Source: Asterionellopsis glacialis
Lineage: Eukaryota > Bacillariophyta > Plagiogrammaphyceae > Rhaphoneidales > Asterionellopsidaceae
DNA: 18,508 nucleotides
Direction of reading: 5' to 3'
Assembly (NCBI GenBank): GCA_014885115.2
Contig: WKLE02004116.1
Location: 1 to 18,508 of the forward strand
A program made the position numbers and the translations under genes. How positions within the stretch are numbered: position 1 is the first letter of the stretch; every line of letters begins with the position of its first letter. Shown in pieces: positions 8,954 to 18,409 of this stretch. The notes under the pieces were generated by a model that saw only the letters and a list, made by a program, of their open reading frames with translations, was not told the DNA's origin and ran no database searches.

Positions 8954-10471
8954 TCAATTTGATTCGAAGTTCTTGTTGTTATCGCTGTTGTTATATTGTT
9001 TCTTCATCCAATCACATACAAAGTCCATGGATTGTTCACCTTCAGGTACAAAGCTAGATAAGAAACAAAAGACATGACACATATACTTCCACATTCCCAC
9101 AGTGACGGGTACATTTTGAGATCGGGCCTTGTTGACTAAATCCACTGTTTGATCAAAGACAACTTCGTGTTCGGAGACGACCACACAGAGAGGTGGTAAA
9201 TCTTCAAAACTTCGATAAACCGGTGATGTACGACGACGATTTTCATCATTTCCCAGTTTGGATTCAAAGTAGGGGAATCCAACTTCCGTCACGGATTGAT
9301 TTACAATTAAATCATGTTTGTTGTATTCTTGTAAGGTCCGACCCTTGGGATCTGTATAATCTACAAATGGACATACCAATACACCACCACCTGGCATCAA
9401 GGATGATGATGGCGGTGAAGAAGAAGTAGTATTGAACCGTTTCATGGCTTGTTCAATCAATCTTTGTATAGATACATCATGCATTTCACCTTGATTCCGT
9501 TGGACTTCTGCAAGGGATTGTAATAGTCTTGTGACTAAACCACCACCCGAGGATATACCCAGAAGTAAAATATTGCTTGGTTCAATACCACGTATCTGTA
9601 CAAGATAAATATATGCCAATACAACATCCCACAATATATCATCATAGTCTGTTTCCGGCATTAATCGATAATCTGGTAAAAAGACGTCTGCATTAATTTC
9701 CTTGGCAACCTTTTCTGCAATAGTCGTATTGCCCTTGGCATCACCAGCCAAGTAGGCACCACCATACAACCAAAACACAACTTTATCAGAGGGTACGTTC
9801 ACATCTTTTTGAACAAAGTAACCAGTGACCATCATTTCATCTTTGGACTTGGGGCTGCCCTTGTAATAATAGGGTGATGTCATATCATGAGATATGGGGT
9901 ATATAGATGTATAGGGAGCTTGTCTCATATGCCATACATCTAATTGAGATAAACTAAATCTCATACGTTTCACTGTCACAGGAAAAAGTCGTCCCCACCA
10001 CATGACACTTGTCAAGGCATGATATTGGTACGATGCCGATGGATGTATACCTGTTTTGTTTTTCAATAAGAATTTATGTAATGGAAAATAAACTGTCCAT
10101 GCCCACCACGTAATTTTTTGTCGTACAACTAAGGGTACTTGATTCCATGCACGAAAGGCATGATCTTCCCACCAACTGACAAAGAATGTAGATATAAATT
10201 GTAGTATAGCTCGTATCATTTTGTTTTCAGGATTCAGTAGTTTAACACCCAAATTTAAATTCAATTTTGAATTCACTTCGGTAGGTGAACCCTTTTCGGT
10301 AAGGATTGGATTGACAAATGAAGTTTGCGATGAACATTTCACATAGGGTGGACCTACTGGAGGGTGAATGACAACCGTATTGGCATTTTCCTCTTGGTTA
10401 CTAGTGGTTTTATCGGTGTTTCCAGGATCATTGGAACTATTTGCTGGGGGTGATTCCGCACGAGGTGTCAT
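8954..10471 (-). CDS. Alpha/beta hydrolase, HSL/GDXG (hydrolase fold-3) type
   Basis: This intronless 505-residue protein probably hydrolyses carboxyl esters (lipase or esterase). Residues 1-65 are a polar, low-complexity tail. Residues 85-170 are rich in Trp and hydrophobic residues (FFVSWWEDHAF, TWWAWTVYFPLHKF) and may lie on a membrane. The catalytic domain covers about 215-490. The oxyanion-loop motif is LYGGAYLAGD at 235-244, with Tyr where the family normally has His. PDYRLMPE (266-273) is the usual strand after it. The nucleophile is Ser307 in GISSGG (family GDSAGG). The acid is probably Glu436 in SEHEVVFD (family Asp), and the base is His466 in MCHVF. The ATG at 10471 is the first in frame. 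The substrate is unknown. The gene is divergent from the ABCG gene. Confidence 0.87.
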   Translation of the reverse strand: MTPRAESPPANSSNDPGNTDKTTSNQEENANTVVIHPPVGPPYVKCSSQTSFVNPILTEKGSPTEVNSKLNLNLGVKLLNPENKMIRAILQFISTFFVSWWEDHAFRAWNQVPLVVRQKITWWAWTVYFPLHKFLLKNKTGIHPSASYQYHALTSVMWWGRLFPVTVKRMRFSLSQLDVWHMRQAPYTSIYPISHDMTSPYYYKGSPKSKDEMMVTGYFVQKDVNVPSDKVVFWLYGGAYLAGDAKGNTTIAEKVAKEINADVFLPDYRLMPETDYDDILWDVVLAYIYLVQIRGIEPSNILLLGISSGGGLVTRLLQSLAEVQRNQGEMHDVSIQRLIEQAMKRFNTTSSSPPSSSLMPGGGVLVCPFVDYTDPKGRTLQEYNKHDLIVNQSVTEVGFPYFESKLGNDENRRRTSPVYRSFEDLPPLCVVVSEHEVVFDQTVDLVNKARSQNVPVTVGMWKYMCHVFCFLSSFVPEGEQSMDFVCDWMKKQYNNSDNNKNFESN

Positions 10472-10511
10472 TGTGTTGTTCTAATGAATGAAGGAAAGGA
10501 AAAAATGTGAA

Positions 10512-10519
10512 TGACGTAA
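10512..10519. promoter_or_regulatory. CRE-like half-palindrome TGACGTAA
   Basis: It lies 41 bp upstream of the hydrolase ATG, within a larger imperfect palindrome (GAATGACGTAATTC). It matches the core bound by bZIP factors. At this distance it could be in the 5' UTR or core promoter. Binding is not shown. Confidence 0.35.
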
Positions 10520-10947
10520 TTCAACAAACTTTGTTTTTCTTTTTTTTCTAAACTCTGTTGGAACACTATCGAAGAATAAATGAATCGTGAGTTACTACAC
10601 CTACAATGTTCAAGGTAAAAGTTTTATGTCGTTGTAGTGTCCGCCAGAAGTCTGACTGATGATGAGAAATCAACAATGGGGAGGACAACGAATAAGACTT
10701 GGGACTGAAGGATCCACGTCTACCATTAGTACCGATCGCGTACAGTACAAAGCATGACAAACCAGGGTGTGACGCGGTCTTTTGCAATGATGTGTCTGAT
10801 GTCTCTCTGTTCAGAAAAAAGTGGCGAGACAAAGACATACAGGAATTGAATCATTTTTTTTTAAAGACATACATACGGACTGACTGTCTGTGCAAGACAC
10901 ACTTGGGTACCAGATAAGACGACTCGACCGACTCCTTCCACACTTTC

Positions 10948-10955
10948 TGACGTCA
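10948..10955. promoter_or_regulatory. Perfect CRE palindrome TGACGTCA
   Basis: This full bZIP consensus lies 343 bp upstream of the ABCG ATG and 477 bp upstream of the hydrolase ATG. In the diatom Phaeodactylum, TGACGT-core elements bound by bZIP factors are known to drive CO2/cAMP-responsive genes. Whether this site works is unknown. Confidence 0.45.
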
Positions 10956-11297
10956 TTCGACTCAATTAATCAATCAAGTTGAAGTGAGGACGTCTCAATA
11001 ACAAAGCTTTGATTTTGCCGACATTGCGTTTGGATCGGATCGGTATCTGTCTTGGATTCTCATTCCTCCACCGCAAGTTTCCCGCGATAGAAAAACGAAG
11101 AAGCGAGCCATTGAAGCAGGTGTCACTCAAAAACGAGAAGCTTTTCTCTGTTTTGTTCGTCACATCAAATCACATCATTTACACTTTCATCTTTCTATAA
11201 CTCAACAAAAGTGGTTATAGTCATAAAAGTCTTTTTTAAAGGGATACATACAGAATTCATCTATTCTCTAGACATAGATAACTGACTGTCTGTCGTC

Positions 11298-13952
11298 ATG
11301 ATGCACACGAAACATAACAAAGTCCTGATGCCATTATTGGTATGGCTATCATCTCTTTTATTATTGTCAACTACCAATCAGGGAGGACTTGTAATGGGGG
11401 TAAATGGACAAAGGACGATTACAAATTTAGGAAGTAAATTAAAGAATAATTTCTCTTCCAACAAGAATAAGAAACAAACTTATACAGCAGTGACAGGTAA
11501 GAAACAAACATCAAAACAACAAAGAAACCAAGAGGAAACTACCAACAATAGTACATCGTCATGGTGGAAATATTATAATGTCGTCTCCTTGACCAGGTGG
11601 TCATCATGGAATGCAACCGATAGAGTAGTTTCGATTTGTATGTCATTTATCCTTATTGCTCTTGGTGTAATCAACTCATTCGAAAAAGAGGAACAAGACA
11701 ACGAAACAATTAAATCAGAGGAAAGTGAGTTCACGTCACATACTAAGTGGACAATTGAACTTGTCCTTCAATATAAGATAGATTGCTGGAATGTATGCAA
11801 TATATGGATAGATCTTAATTTGGAATAGCGCAGCCCCTATGGAGAGATTGCAACCCGTACCTCCCTTTCGCCCAGAAGGATTGTCATTCTGTACATACTC
11901 ACCTATCTCTCTGTTTTTGGAACCATTCCATTCTCTCCCTCTGTCTCTCTCTCTCTAAAATATAAACAGATGATCTTGTTGTTGACGAAGAAAGTTCTGA
12001 AGCAGAAGCTATTATTGATCATGTAGATTTAGCATTCGATGGGATTAAAATGATTTTAGAAACCAAGAAGGGACAAAATGATCGTATTTTATTAGACGGG
12101 TCTATTCGTGGCCGTGCACAACCTGGACGGATGCTGGCCATTATGGGACCATCAGGATCAGGTAAATCAACATTGTTGCATGCCTTGGCAGGAAAAATCA
12201 AAGATAGTCCTAAATTGTCCTTATTTGGACATCGGTATATCAATGGGGAACAACTGTCACCTGATTCAGCCGTACCTGCAGCCTTTATTGAACAAGAAGT
12301 TAATTTTTTCCCACACATGACCGTCAAGGAAACATTAGATTTTCGTGTCGAATTGAAATTGGGGAAACAGTTGCGTAAAAGTGATAGAGACAAGGTCGTG
12401 GATGAATTAATGGAAACCTTGGGTTTGGCGAAAAGTGCCAATACTATCGTGGGGAATACAAAAATCCGTGGGTTGTCTGGTGGTGAACGCAAGCGTCTCT
12501 CGATTGCTTGTGAAATGATTAGTTCACCAAGTATAATCTTTCTGGATGAACCAACTAGTGGATTAGATTCCTACCAAGCAGCACAAGTCGTATCGACACT
12601 CCGTAATCTCGCCAACAAAGGCAATACAGTCATTGCTGTGATTCATCAACCGAGTCAACATGTCTTTGGTATGTTTGATGATTTACTCCTATTATCAGAA
12701 GGTAGACAAATGTTTTTTGGTGAGGTTGGTTCAGTTCGTGGACATTTAGAAACATTGGGTTACAAGGCACCTGCAGAAATGGGTACTGCTGAACATGTAT
12801 TGGAATGTATTTCCCGTGTCAATGGTGGAGGGAAGGCTGAAAAGGATGCTATTGATCGTATCCATCGATTGGCAGAAGAATGTCGTGCCATGTCACAAAA
12901 GGTTGAAATTCTTCCCAAGGATTCTGCTGCTGATGAGAAAGGTCATCATATGAAACGTTACATAGACAAAAGTCACCGTCCCAAGGCTGGGATACTCCGT
13001 CAATTCAAATTATTATTGAAACGCGCATTGAAGGAAACCTTCCGTGGCAAGGCTGCTATCATTATTAAGATTGTTCAGCAAGTTTCTATCGGTGTAATTT
13101 ATGGGGGCATTTACGATTTGAAGAACAATCAAGCTTCAATTCAAGATCGTTTCGGTTTACTTTCTCTTATTGCCATTGGTGCTACCAATATGGCAGTTGC
13201 GGGGACTATCAGAGCATTTCCAAAGGAAAAGGCTATAGTCGAAAACGAAATGGTAAGCCTTCTCCTTTGTTTTGATTCACAATGAGCGCCCGAGTATCTT
13301 CTTTCATTTGGACCTGAATGCTTACTCCACCATGTTTTTCCTTCTTCGTGCACACACGCAGGCGTTCAATCTCTACCGCACCTTGCCGTACTTTGTGGCG
13401 AAGGCGTTATCTGAAATTCCATTGATCGGTATTTTTTCAGGCATGTTTGGAACTATTGTTTATAAGATGTGCGGTTTGCGAAGTGGAGGATTTAAAAACT
13501 TTCTAGGTTTGGTGACATTGCACACTATAGCTTCTGAAGCAGTCGGTCTTGTTATTGGTGCTATTAGTTCTACGTCTGATGTAGCCCTCGCGTTATTCCC
13601 TCCTATCCTCATTTTAAATATTATCTTTGACGGGAAAAATATATCTGAGGAAAATACGCCCAAATTACTACGATGGATTCCCAAAGTTGGATTGATCCGC
13701 TGGGGATTTGAAGCCTTGGCTCTCAATGAATTTGAAGGATTGGAATTTGAAACAGGCGGACCACGACGTGGACCTATTGTCAAGACTGGTGAAGAAGCCT
13801 TGGCTCGATTTGGATTGGAAGGCCGCGATATCAAAGATTCTGTGAAGGCATTATGGGCTATTGTTGGTGCATCGTGGACATTAAGTTTCTTAGGTTTAAG
13901 CTTAACTCGTCAGAAGTGGTTGGAAATGCGCCCTCCTGAAGAGGCTCCATAG
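11298..13952 (+). CDS. ABCG (White/WBC) half-transporter with secretory N-terminal extension
   Basis: Three exons (11298-11724, 11970-13252, 13362-13952) encode 766 residues. Residues 1-35 look like a signal peptide (basic start, then MPLLVWLSSLLLLSTT). A Lys/Asn/Gln-rich stretch follows, then a hydrophobic segment at about 110-128 (VVSICMSFILIALGVINSF). The nucleotide-binding domain has Walker A GPSGSGKST (202-210), a Q-loop near Gln251, the signature LSGGERKR (311-318), Walker B IIFLDEPTSGLDS (331-343) and the H-loop His368. The NBD-before-TMD order is typical of ABCG. The ABC2-type membrane domain (about 490-755) has family features such as YRTLPYFVAKALSEIP. ABCG half-transporters work as dimers exporting lipids, sterols or other hydrophobic compounds; the substrate here is unknown. 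The roughly 170-residue N-terminal extension with two hydrophobic segments is unusual. The gene is divergent from the hydrolase. Confidence 0.92.
11725..11969 (+). other. Intron 1 of ABCG gene
   Basis: A 245-nt GT-AG intron, phase 1, with donor GTGAGT and acceptor ATAAACAG after a long CT-repeat pyrimidine tract (about 11935-11956). The exon 1 frame runs on only to a stop at 11826 if unspliced. Splicing joins it in frame to the exon that leads into the ABC domain. Confidence 0.85.
13253..13361 (+). other. Intron 2 of ABCG gene
   Basis: A 109-nt GT-AG intron, phase 0, with donor GTAAGC after IVENEM and acceptor CACGCAG before AFNLYRTLPYF. Joining restores the continuous first half of the ABC2 membrane domain, as expected for the family. 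Confidence 0.92.
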
Positions 13953-14672
13953 ACAAGTGTTGAATTATTAGTTAAGAATACTTATTTTTATCACGGATGT
14001 TAACGTTGTGTCGGAATTTTCTTATTCTAAATTGGTTTCTTCTGTATTATGTATTCTCCAAATGTGGATATTTTTAGTTACTCGAAGAAGCATGGAATTC
14101 TTGAAAGGCATACTGTTGAATGGTTATTGACCCAGTAACTACAGTTTTATAAAATCGCGAGTTAGTTATAGGGACAGAAATATGCTATAAGTATCAAAAG
14201 AGGAAGCTCAGCTCCCATCCAATAAAATACAACAATAGCGATATTGATAAAAAGGATGCAGTTTATACAATTTGAGGCAACGTTTTTTAACATTCAACTA
14301 GACCGTTAGGGGGATTACACGAGAAACACAAAAAGGAGTAGGCGTAAAAAGGACTTAGGTATGAAGCTACTCAGACTAAAGTTTACTTTGGTAGTTCTGT
14401 AGAACAGAGTAAATAAGCAGGAAAATATGACATACTACTAGTATCACTCCATGCTAAAACAACATCAAAATAACCATCGTCACCCGGCAGATTTGATAAA
14501 TAGGTTTTGTGATAACAACCAGATGATAAATTCTAAGTGTGCAGTACTAATAATAGAGCAGTGCAGTAACTTGAACAAACCAATACTATAGGAAGATGTT
14601 TGAAATACGTTGGTCTTCAAAATTAGTTCCCGATTTTTCCTGCAACCCACAAGAAAGGGCCCTTTTAAAAAA
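13953..14672. other. Convergent spacer with 3' UTRs, no gene seen
   Basis: This lies between the stops of the ABCG gene (plus) and the CRAL-TRIO gene (minus). It is AT-rich. The minus-strand frame at 14480-14731 overlaps the CRAL-TRIO 3' end in another frame and shows no family features. Nothing else is supported. Confidence 0.6.
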
Positions 14673-15779
14673 TCAGTACAAATCGTATGTTCCTCCCAAA
14701 TTTCTCGGAATACCTTCTTTCTTGAATCCATAAGGTTTTAATGATTCAAATAAAGAATCAGGAGAAATCTTTTGTCCATTGGTAGAAGTGTGATAATGAT
14801 ATACAAATCTTTGTCTAATAGCCGGTATTGGATTAGAAAAATACATCACGACTGGTACGAGCAATGTTTCAATCATTGATGATTTTCCAGATACGAGATG
14901 ATATGATCGAACGTTGATTGGGTTGCATCTGATATTGAAATGAAATAACTTTTTCATTTTGATGCGATCGAATTTACTCAATTTAAAATTGCCCTCAGTG
15001 ACATTCACAGATGAAAAAAGAATCATTCCACGTGAAACTACTGATTTACGCTCCATGAGTCGATGAATCATATAAAAATGATATTTAATCTTTTTGTTTT
15101 GACATTATACCAAAAAAAAAAGCATTCGAAGGTAAGCAAACCAAAAGAATCAATGAAACTTACAAATAACAAACACAGCACATATCTCTCCATACCAAAT
15201 CATCACAGCACGAACACAAAAACATACCCTCGCATTTCGACTAAAATCAATAGCATTACTTTCTTGATCTGACTCCATGAAAAGAACACCGCGCCCTTGT
15301 GAGTCCTCTGGGAGTACTACCCGATACGTTGGCGATTCTCTCATCATCTCCAACAATTCTTCATCTTCGTGGAAGGCACCACCTTCAGAAAGAGTAATGG
15401 GTAAAAATGCCTTGTCATCGCCAAGCAAATCAACACGAAAGTCCCAATACTCAGCAAATCGTTTTGCTGCCTTTTGGGGATCAAAGTTTTCGCGTATTAA
15501 AAACATAGTAGGGTTTGTTTCTGCTTCAACTAGATCAGGGCACATTGCCGTAGCTGCCAAAGCCTCTACCCTTTCATCCGATGGAAGATCTTCCAAGGCT
15601 CGATCAAAGGCATCTAGTTCTTCTTTCGTGATTTCACGTTCATTTTGAGCTGCTATTTTTTCAGCATTTCGACCGAAAACATCGTCCAACATGTCTTCTT
15701 TTTCTTCTGGAGACATTTCGGCAATTTCCAGTTCTTGATCTTCTTGTGAGAAGCGTGGTGCTGAATATGAAAACGGCAT
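14673..15779 (-). CDS. CRAL-TRIO (Sec14-like) lipid-binding domain protein
   Basis: Two exons (15779-15228 and 15089-14673) give 322 residues. The N-terminal third is acidic and polar (EMSPEEKEDMLDDVFGR). A CRAL-TRIO N-type helix block FLIRENFDPQKAAKRFAEYW is at 93-112, and the lipid-binding domain spans about 150-320. The domain start is seen in GRGVLFMES. Exon 2 brings MERKSVVSRGMILFSSVNV (the GVVF-like strand), NPINVRSYHLVSGKSSM (P-x-R strand and linker), then LLVPVVMYFSNPIPAIRQR, and the hallmark ending GIPRNLGG (311-317), matching the usual LP-E-GG. Such proteins bind or exchange phospholipids, tocopherols or retinoids; the ligand cannot be told here. No signal peptide is seen, so it is probably cytosolic or membrane-peripheral. 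The ATG at 15779 is the first in frame. Confidence 0.87.
15090..15227 (-). other. Intron 1 of CRAL-TRIO gene
   Basis: A 138-nt GT-AG intron, phase 0, with donor GTATGT after DFSRNAR and acceptor CAAAAAG before IKYHFYMIHR. It joins two halves of one CRAL-TRIO domain. The acceptor is preceded by a T-rich run (sense strand of about 15111-15121). Confidence 0.88.
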
Positions 15780-16178
15780 GGTAGAGATTAGAGAGAGAGG
15801 GGGATGCGGGATCTAATAGCTTGATAAGAAGGGATAGATAAAGAGTTTTACGGAGCTGTGAGACATTAGGCTTGGAAATTAATCTACTTTTTTCAATCGC
15901 CTAAAAGATATTGGTGCGTTTGAATGGCGGCATCATTTATTTTGGTTTTTCATACCACACAGGACCATGAAGTTTCATGTTGTACAGTAGTGCCTTTAAT
16001 AAAGGTGGCATATTAAATTTTCTACATATTAAATAATACCTCGCTGGGCTATACTAAACTATTATTGTTTTATAGTACCAGGGAGACAAATTGTTCCTTT
16101 CAACAAGGGACTGAAAGAAGGCTACCTGATAGGCTCTAGTCTTTTCATTCGGATCGCGATTTCAGTACCGGATGATAC

Positions 16179-16198
16179 AGTACCAGGAACTAGGTACT
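16179..16198. repeat. Inverted repeat AGTACC / GGTACT
   Basis: Perfect 6-bp arms are separated by 8 nt (AGGAACTA). A further TACC motif lies just upstream (16165-16170). The outer sequence is the same family as the palindromes at 1042 and 6524. Confidence 0.5.
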
Positions 16199-16243
16199 CA
16201 CTTTTTAAGAATCTGTAGAACAGGAACTGATCCGTAACATTTT

Positions 16244-16293
16244 TTGTTCAAGTATTATTTGAAATACTGTATCAATTATAATTATTTGAACAA
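16244..16293. repeat. AT-rich inverted repeat TTGTTCAA / TTGAACAA
   Basis: Arms at 16244-16251 and 16286-16293 enclose a nested hairpin AGTATT (16251-16256) / AATACT (16263-16268). ATTGTTCAAG recurs at about 16472 close to another TACCTGGTA motif. No function is assigned. Confidence 0.45.
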
Positions 16294-16602
16294 GAACACG
16301 AAGAATTCTCATCTCTTCTATCTTAAAAACTAATCCCAACTGCACCACTAAAAAAATTACCGGTACAGATTTCTTTCAGGGGCCAATTATGATAAGAAGA
16401 AGGCGAAGATTTAACCCCGAAATAAATAATACTGTCAACTTTTTATCCCGTCCGAAAACTAGTAAGTATATAATTGTTCAAGCCGATACTGTACCTGGTA
16501 TAATATATATATATTAAAACGTCGTACCGAACAGAGCGTGAAACAATGGTTCAGTCTAACTCAGTCTATTGTAGGTATGTGCAGTATGTGTGAGGGTAAG
16601 GA

Positions 16603-16617
16603 CAGACCGAAGGTCTG
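16603..16617. repeat. Short hairpin CAGACC-GAA-GGTCTG
   Basis: Perfect 6-bp stem with a GAA triloop. No T-tract or gene end lies next to it, so a terminator role is not supported. Confidence 0.4.
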
Positions 16618-16750
16618 AGCACGTAGAGTAAATATAATTTTTAGGAAATAGTTAATCAACACCATAGACTCAATTCTGACAGGTTATAAGCACTTTTCAG
16701 ACTCACTCTGCGTACCGCCAGGACTACAGGCAGTCCCTCCTTTTGTCTCA

Positions 16751-16778
16751 GATAACTGAGGCAAGATAACTGAGGCAA
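16751..16778. repeat. 14-bp tandem duplication
   Basis: GATAACTGAGGCAA occurs twice in perfect head-to-tail order. It looks like a recent small slippage duplication. Confidence 0.85.
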
Positions 16779-17112
16779 GTGCGTCTCTCATTGCCATGCC
16801 CTATCGTATCTATTTGGATCGTCATTGACTCTCACACAGTCTCTTCTATCTACTCCGAAACTCTATCTGAATTTTTTGAGTGCTGCCAGGTTCTGTACTG
16901 CCCTATGCCGGTGCACATGGCATGTTGGGTTGTGACAATCAACTCAGGGATTACACAAGAGACAAGAGAAGACTTGTTAGTTAGCAATGTAAATTAATTA
17001 TGACTAGTTTAAAAGATTCTACTTTTGATATTCTAATATTTCTGGAGGAAAGGTTAGTAACCGGTAAAACCTCCATGAGTCAGGCGAACTGCCACGTCAA
17101 AATTCCTTGAGT

Positions 17113-17184
17113 GATGGTGACGTCACAACAACATCACGACAATCTGCCGATGGTGATGTCACAACAACGTCACGACAACCTGCC
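17113..17184. repeat. 36-bp tandem repeat, two copies, with bZIP cores
   Basis: Two adjoining 36-bp units (17113-17148, 17149-17184) differ at only three positions. Unit 1 contains TGACGTCA (17118-17125) and unit 2 the variant TGATGTCA (17154-17161). Decayed echoes (ACAATCTGCC, TCATC(A/G)TCCGTC) continue to about 17265. The array is open on the plus strand and reads as repeated HDNLP, but no gene is supported. Confidence 0.8.
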
Positions 17185-17846
17185 ACTTCATCATCATCCG
17201 TCCATCACCAACAATCTGCCATGTCATCATCGTCCGTCTGTAAACTTCACCATCGTCTGTCCAACTGAACCGTCTGTGCATGGATGCACATCTTAGCACT
17301 ATCATTAAGGATACAACTCACATAGTGAGGTGTAGTGCATGTACAATTGGTGCTAGATTTCACAGTAACAAAAACACAATGGCCTCAGTCTCAGTGATAC
17401 CATTGCTTAAACCAGCCAACAACTATGATGGATACTTTTCCTCAACCCGGCAACAAGGCCAGAGTTGTTCACAGGATTAGGTGGACCAGTCCAGTACTGG
17501 GCTGCAACATAGAATTTTTTTAATCCAATTAATCAAAGCTAGTTGCACTATGCTGACAACAATTGTGAAAAGTGATGGAAAATATTGAAAATGAAGTAGA
17601 GTTTGTTAGAGTGAATAAATTATGAGCTATTTTAGAGTTTAACTAAAAATACCCAACAATTCACCAATTCGTCTTTGCAACCCAAAAGCAGTACGGGATC
17701 CTACGGCGGATCTACTTAGAGTTTGGTTTCCAATGGAGTTTGGTTTTAACATGTGAACCGAACTCCCCGAGGTAGCCAATCGGAAGTTGCCGAGTCGGCG
17801 CGTCACCGTGTTCTGCTGTGGAGTGGAATTCAATACGCTTTGCTCG

Positions 17847-17913
17847 TGACATCAGCGTTCACATGAATGCTGTGAGTCACTGCGCGTTTGCATCTGTCTG
17901 CTCAATGACATCA
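17847..17913. promoter_or_regulatory. Cluster of bZIP-type sites
   Basis: TGACATCA at 17847 and 17906 and TGAGTCA (AP-1/GCN4 type) at 17873 fall within 67 bp. They are about 500 bp upstream of the open frame starting at 18410. The role is inferred from consensus only. Confidence 0.3.
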
Positions 17914-18409
17914 TCAAGTCATCTCGTTTGTCCGTGTGATGAAAAAAACTTTATTGAAAAAAGGGTTTTTGTTGTCGTTGTCTAATATGATAATTGTTTT
18001 CCTTTTTTTTCTTAAAAATTAGAGTATACCTTTTTTTATTAATCATAATAAAATATTTCTTTATTTTGAAAAAATAGGGTTCAATGCATGATCAGCTCTC
18101 AATTCGTCCGGTAAAGTATTTTGACTACATAATTTGTTGGTATAAAAAAATAATTATAAAATACAAAAATTTTGAATAAATTATTCTAAATACACTGGAG
18201 AAATGTTTTTTTCATTATGTGGTATACATTTTGTGTAGATTCTACATGATTCCAACATGTAATTCAAACAAATATACCCACGCCATAAAATGAAGCATTT
18301 TTTTTATTCCAACACAACCCAAGTGATGTTGTCTGGTTTGACACTGTCATTGAACATCATTAAGCAAATAGGATTACAGGCTTGATTGTTTTTATATACA
18401 CTTGAAATC

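Larger units (their letters stand above)
10472..11297. promoter_or_regulatory. Shared divergent promoter region (hydrolase / ABCG)
   Basis: This 826-bp spacer separates two divergent start codons and must hold both promoters. Visible elements are TGACGTAA at 10512 and TGACGTCA at 10948, both bZIP/CRE-type. Open frames inside (10566-10838 minus, 10699-10917 plus, 11009-11200 plus) are short and match nothing known. Bidirectional regulation is inferred from the layout only. Confidence 0.5.
15780..18409. other. 2.6-kb AT-rich region without a convincing gene
   Basis: The first part is the promoter side of the CRAL-TRIO gene. Beyond it I see small repeats (listed separately), an AT tract at 16500-16515 and a very AT-rich block (about 17940-18310). 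Frames at 16779-16997, 17111-17296, 17280-17480 and 17639-17833 are short. The second is a translated tandem repeat, and the last has no ATG start. The 17700-17930 segment is less AT-rich than its surroundings and rich in TGA(C/G)-type sites, so it could be a promoter for a gene beyond the window. Confidence 0.55.

Noticed and set aside
10566..10838. 90-residue minus-strand ATG frame in the divergent promoter
   Set aside because: No family, motif or splice support; it lies where two promoters are expected.
11298..11828. Stand-alone 176-residue secreted protein
   Set aside because: A good GTGAGT donor at 11725 and an acceptor at 11969 join it in frame to the ABC domain exon, so it is treated as exon 1 of the transporter.
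12019..12492. 157-residue minus-strand frame
   Set aside because: It is antisense to the Walker A to signature region of the ABCG gene; no family features of its own.
13460..13834. 124-residue minus-strand frame
   Set aside because: It is antisense to the ABCG membrane domain exon.
17113..17184. CRISPR-like repeat
   Set aside because: The two 36-bp units adjoin with no spacer and the genome is eukaryotic; it is a tandem repeat.
17639..17833. 64-residue minus-strand frame
   Set aside because: It opens with TTG and has only a late internal Met; no match to any family I know. It may be promoter sequence.
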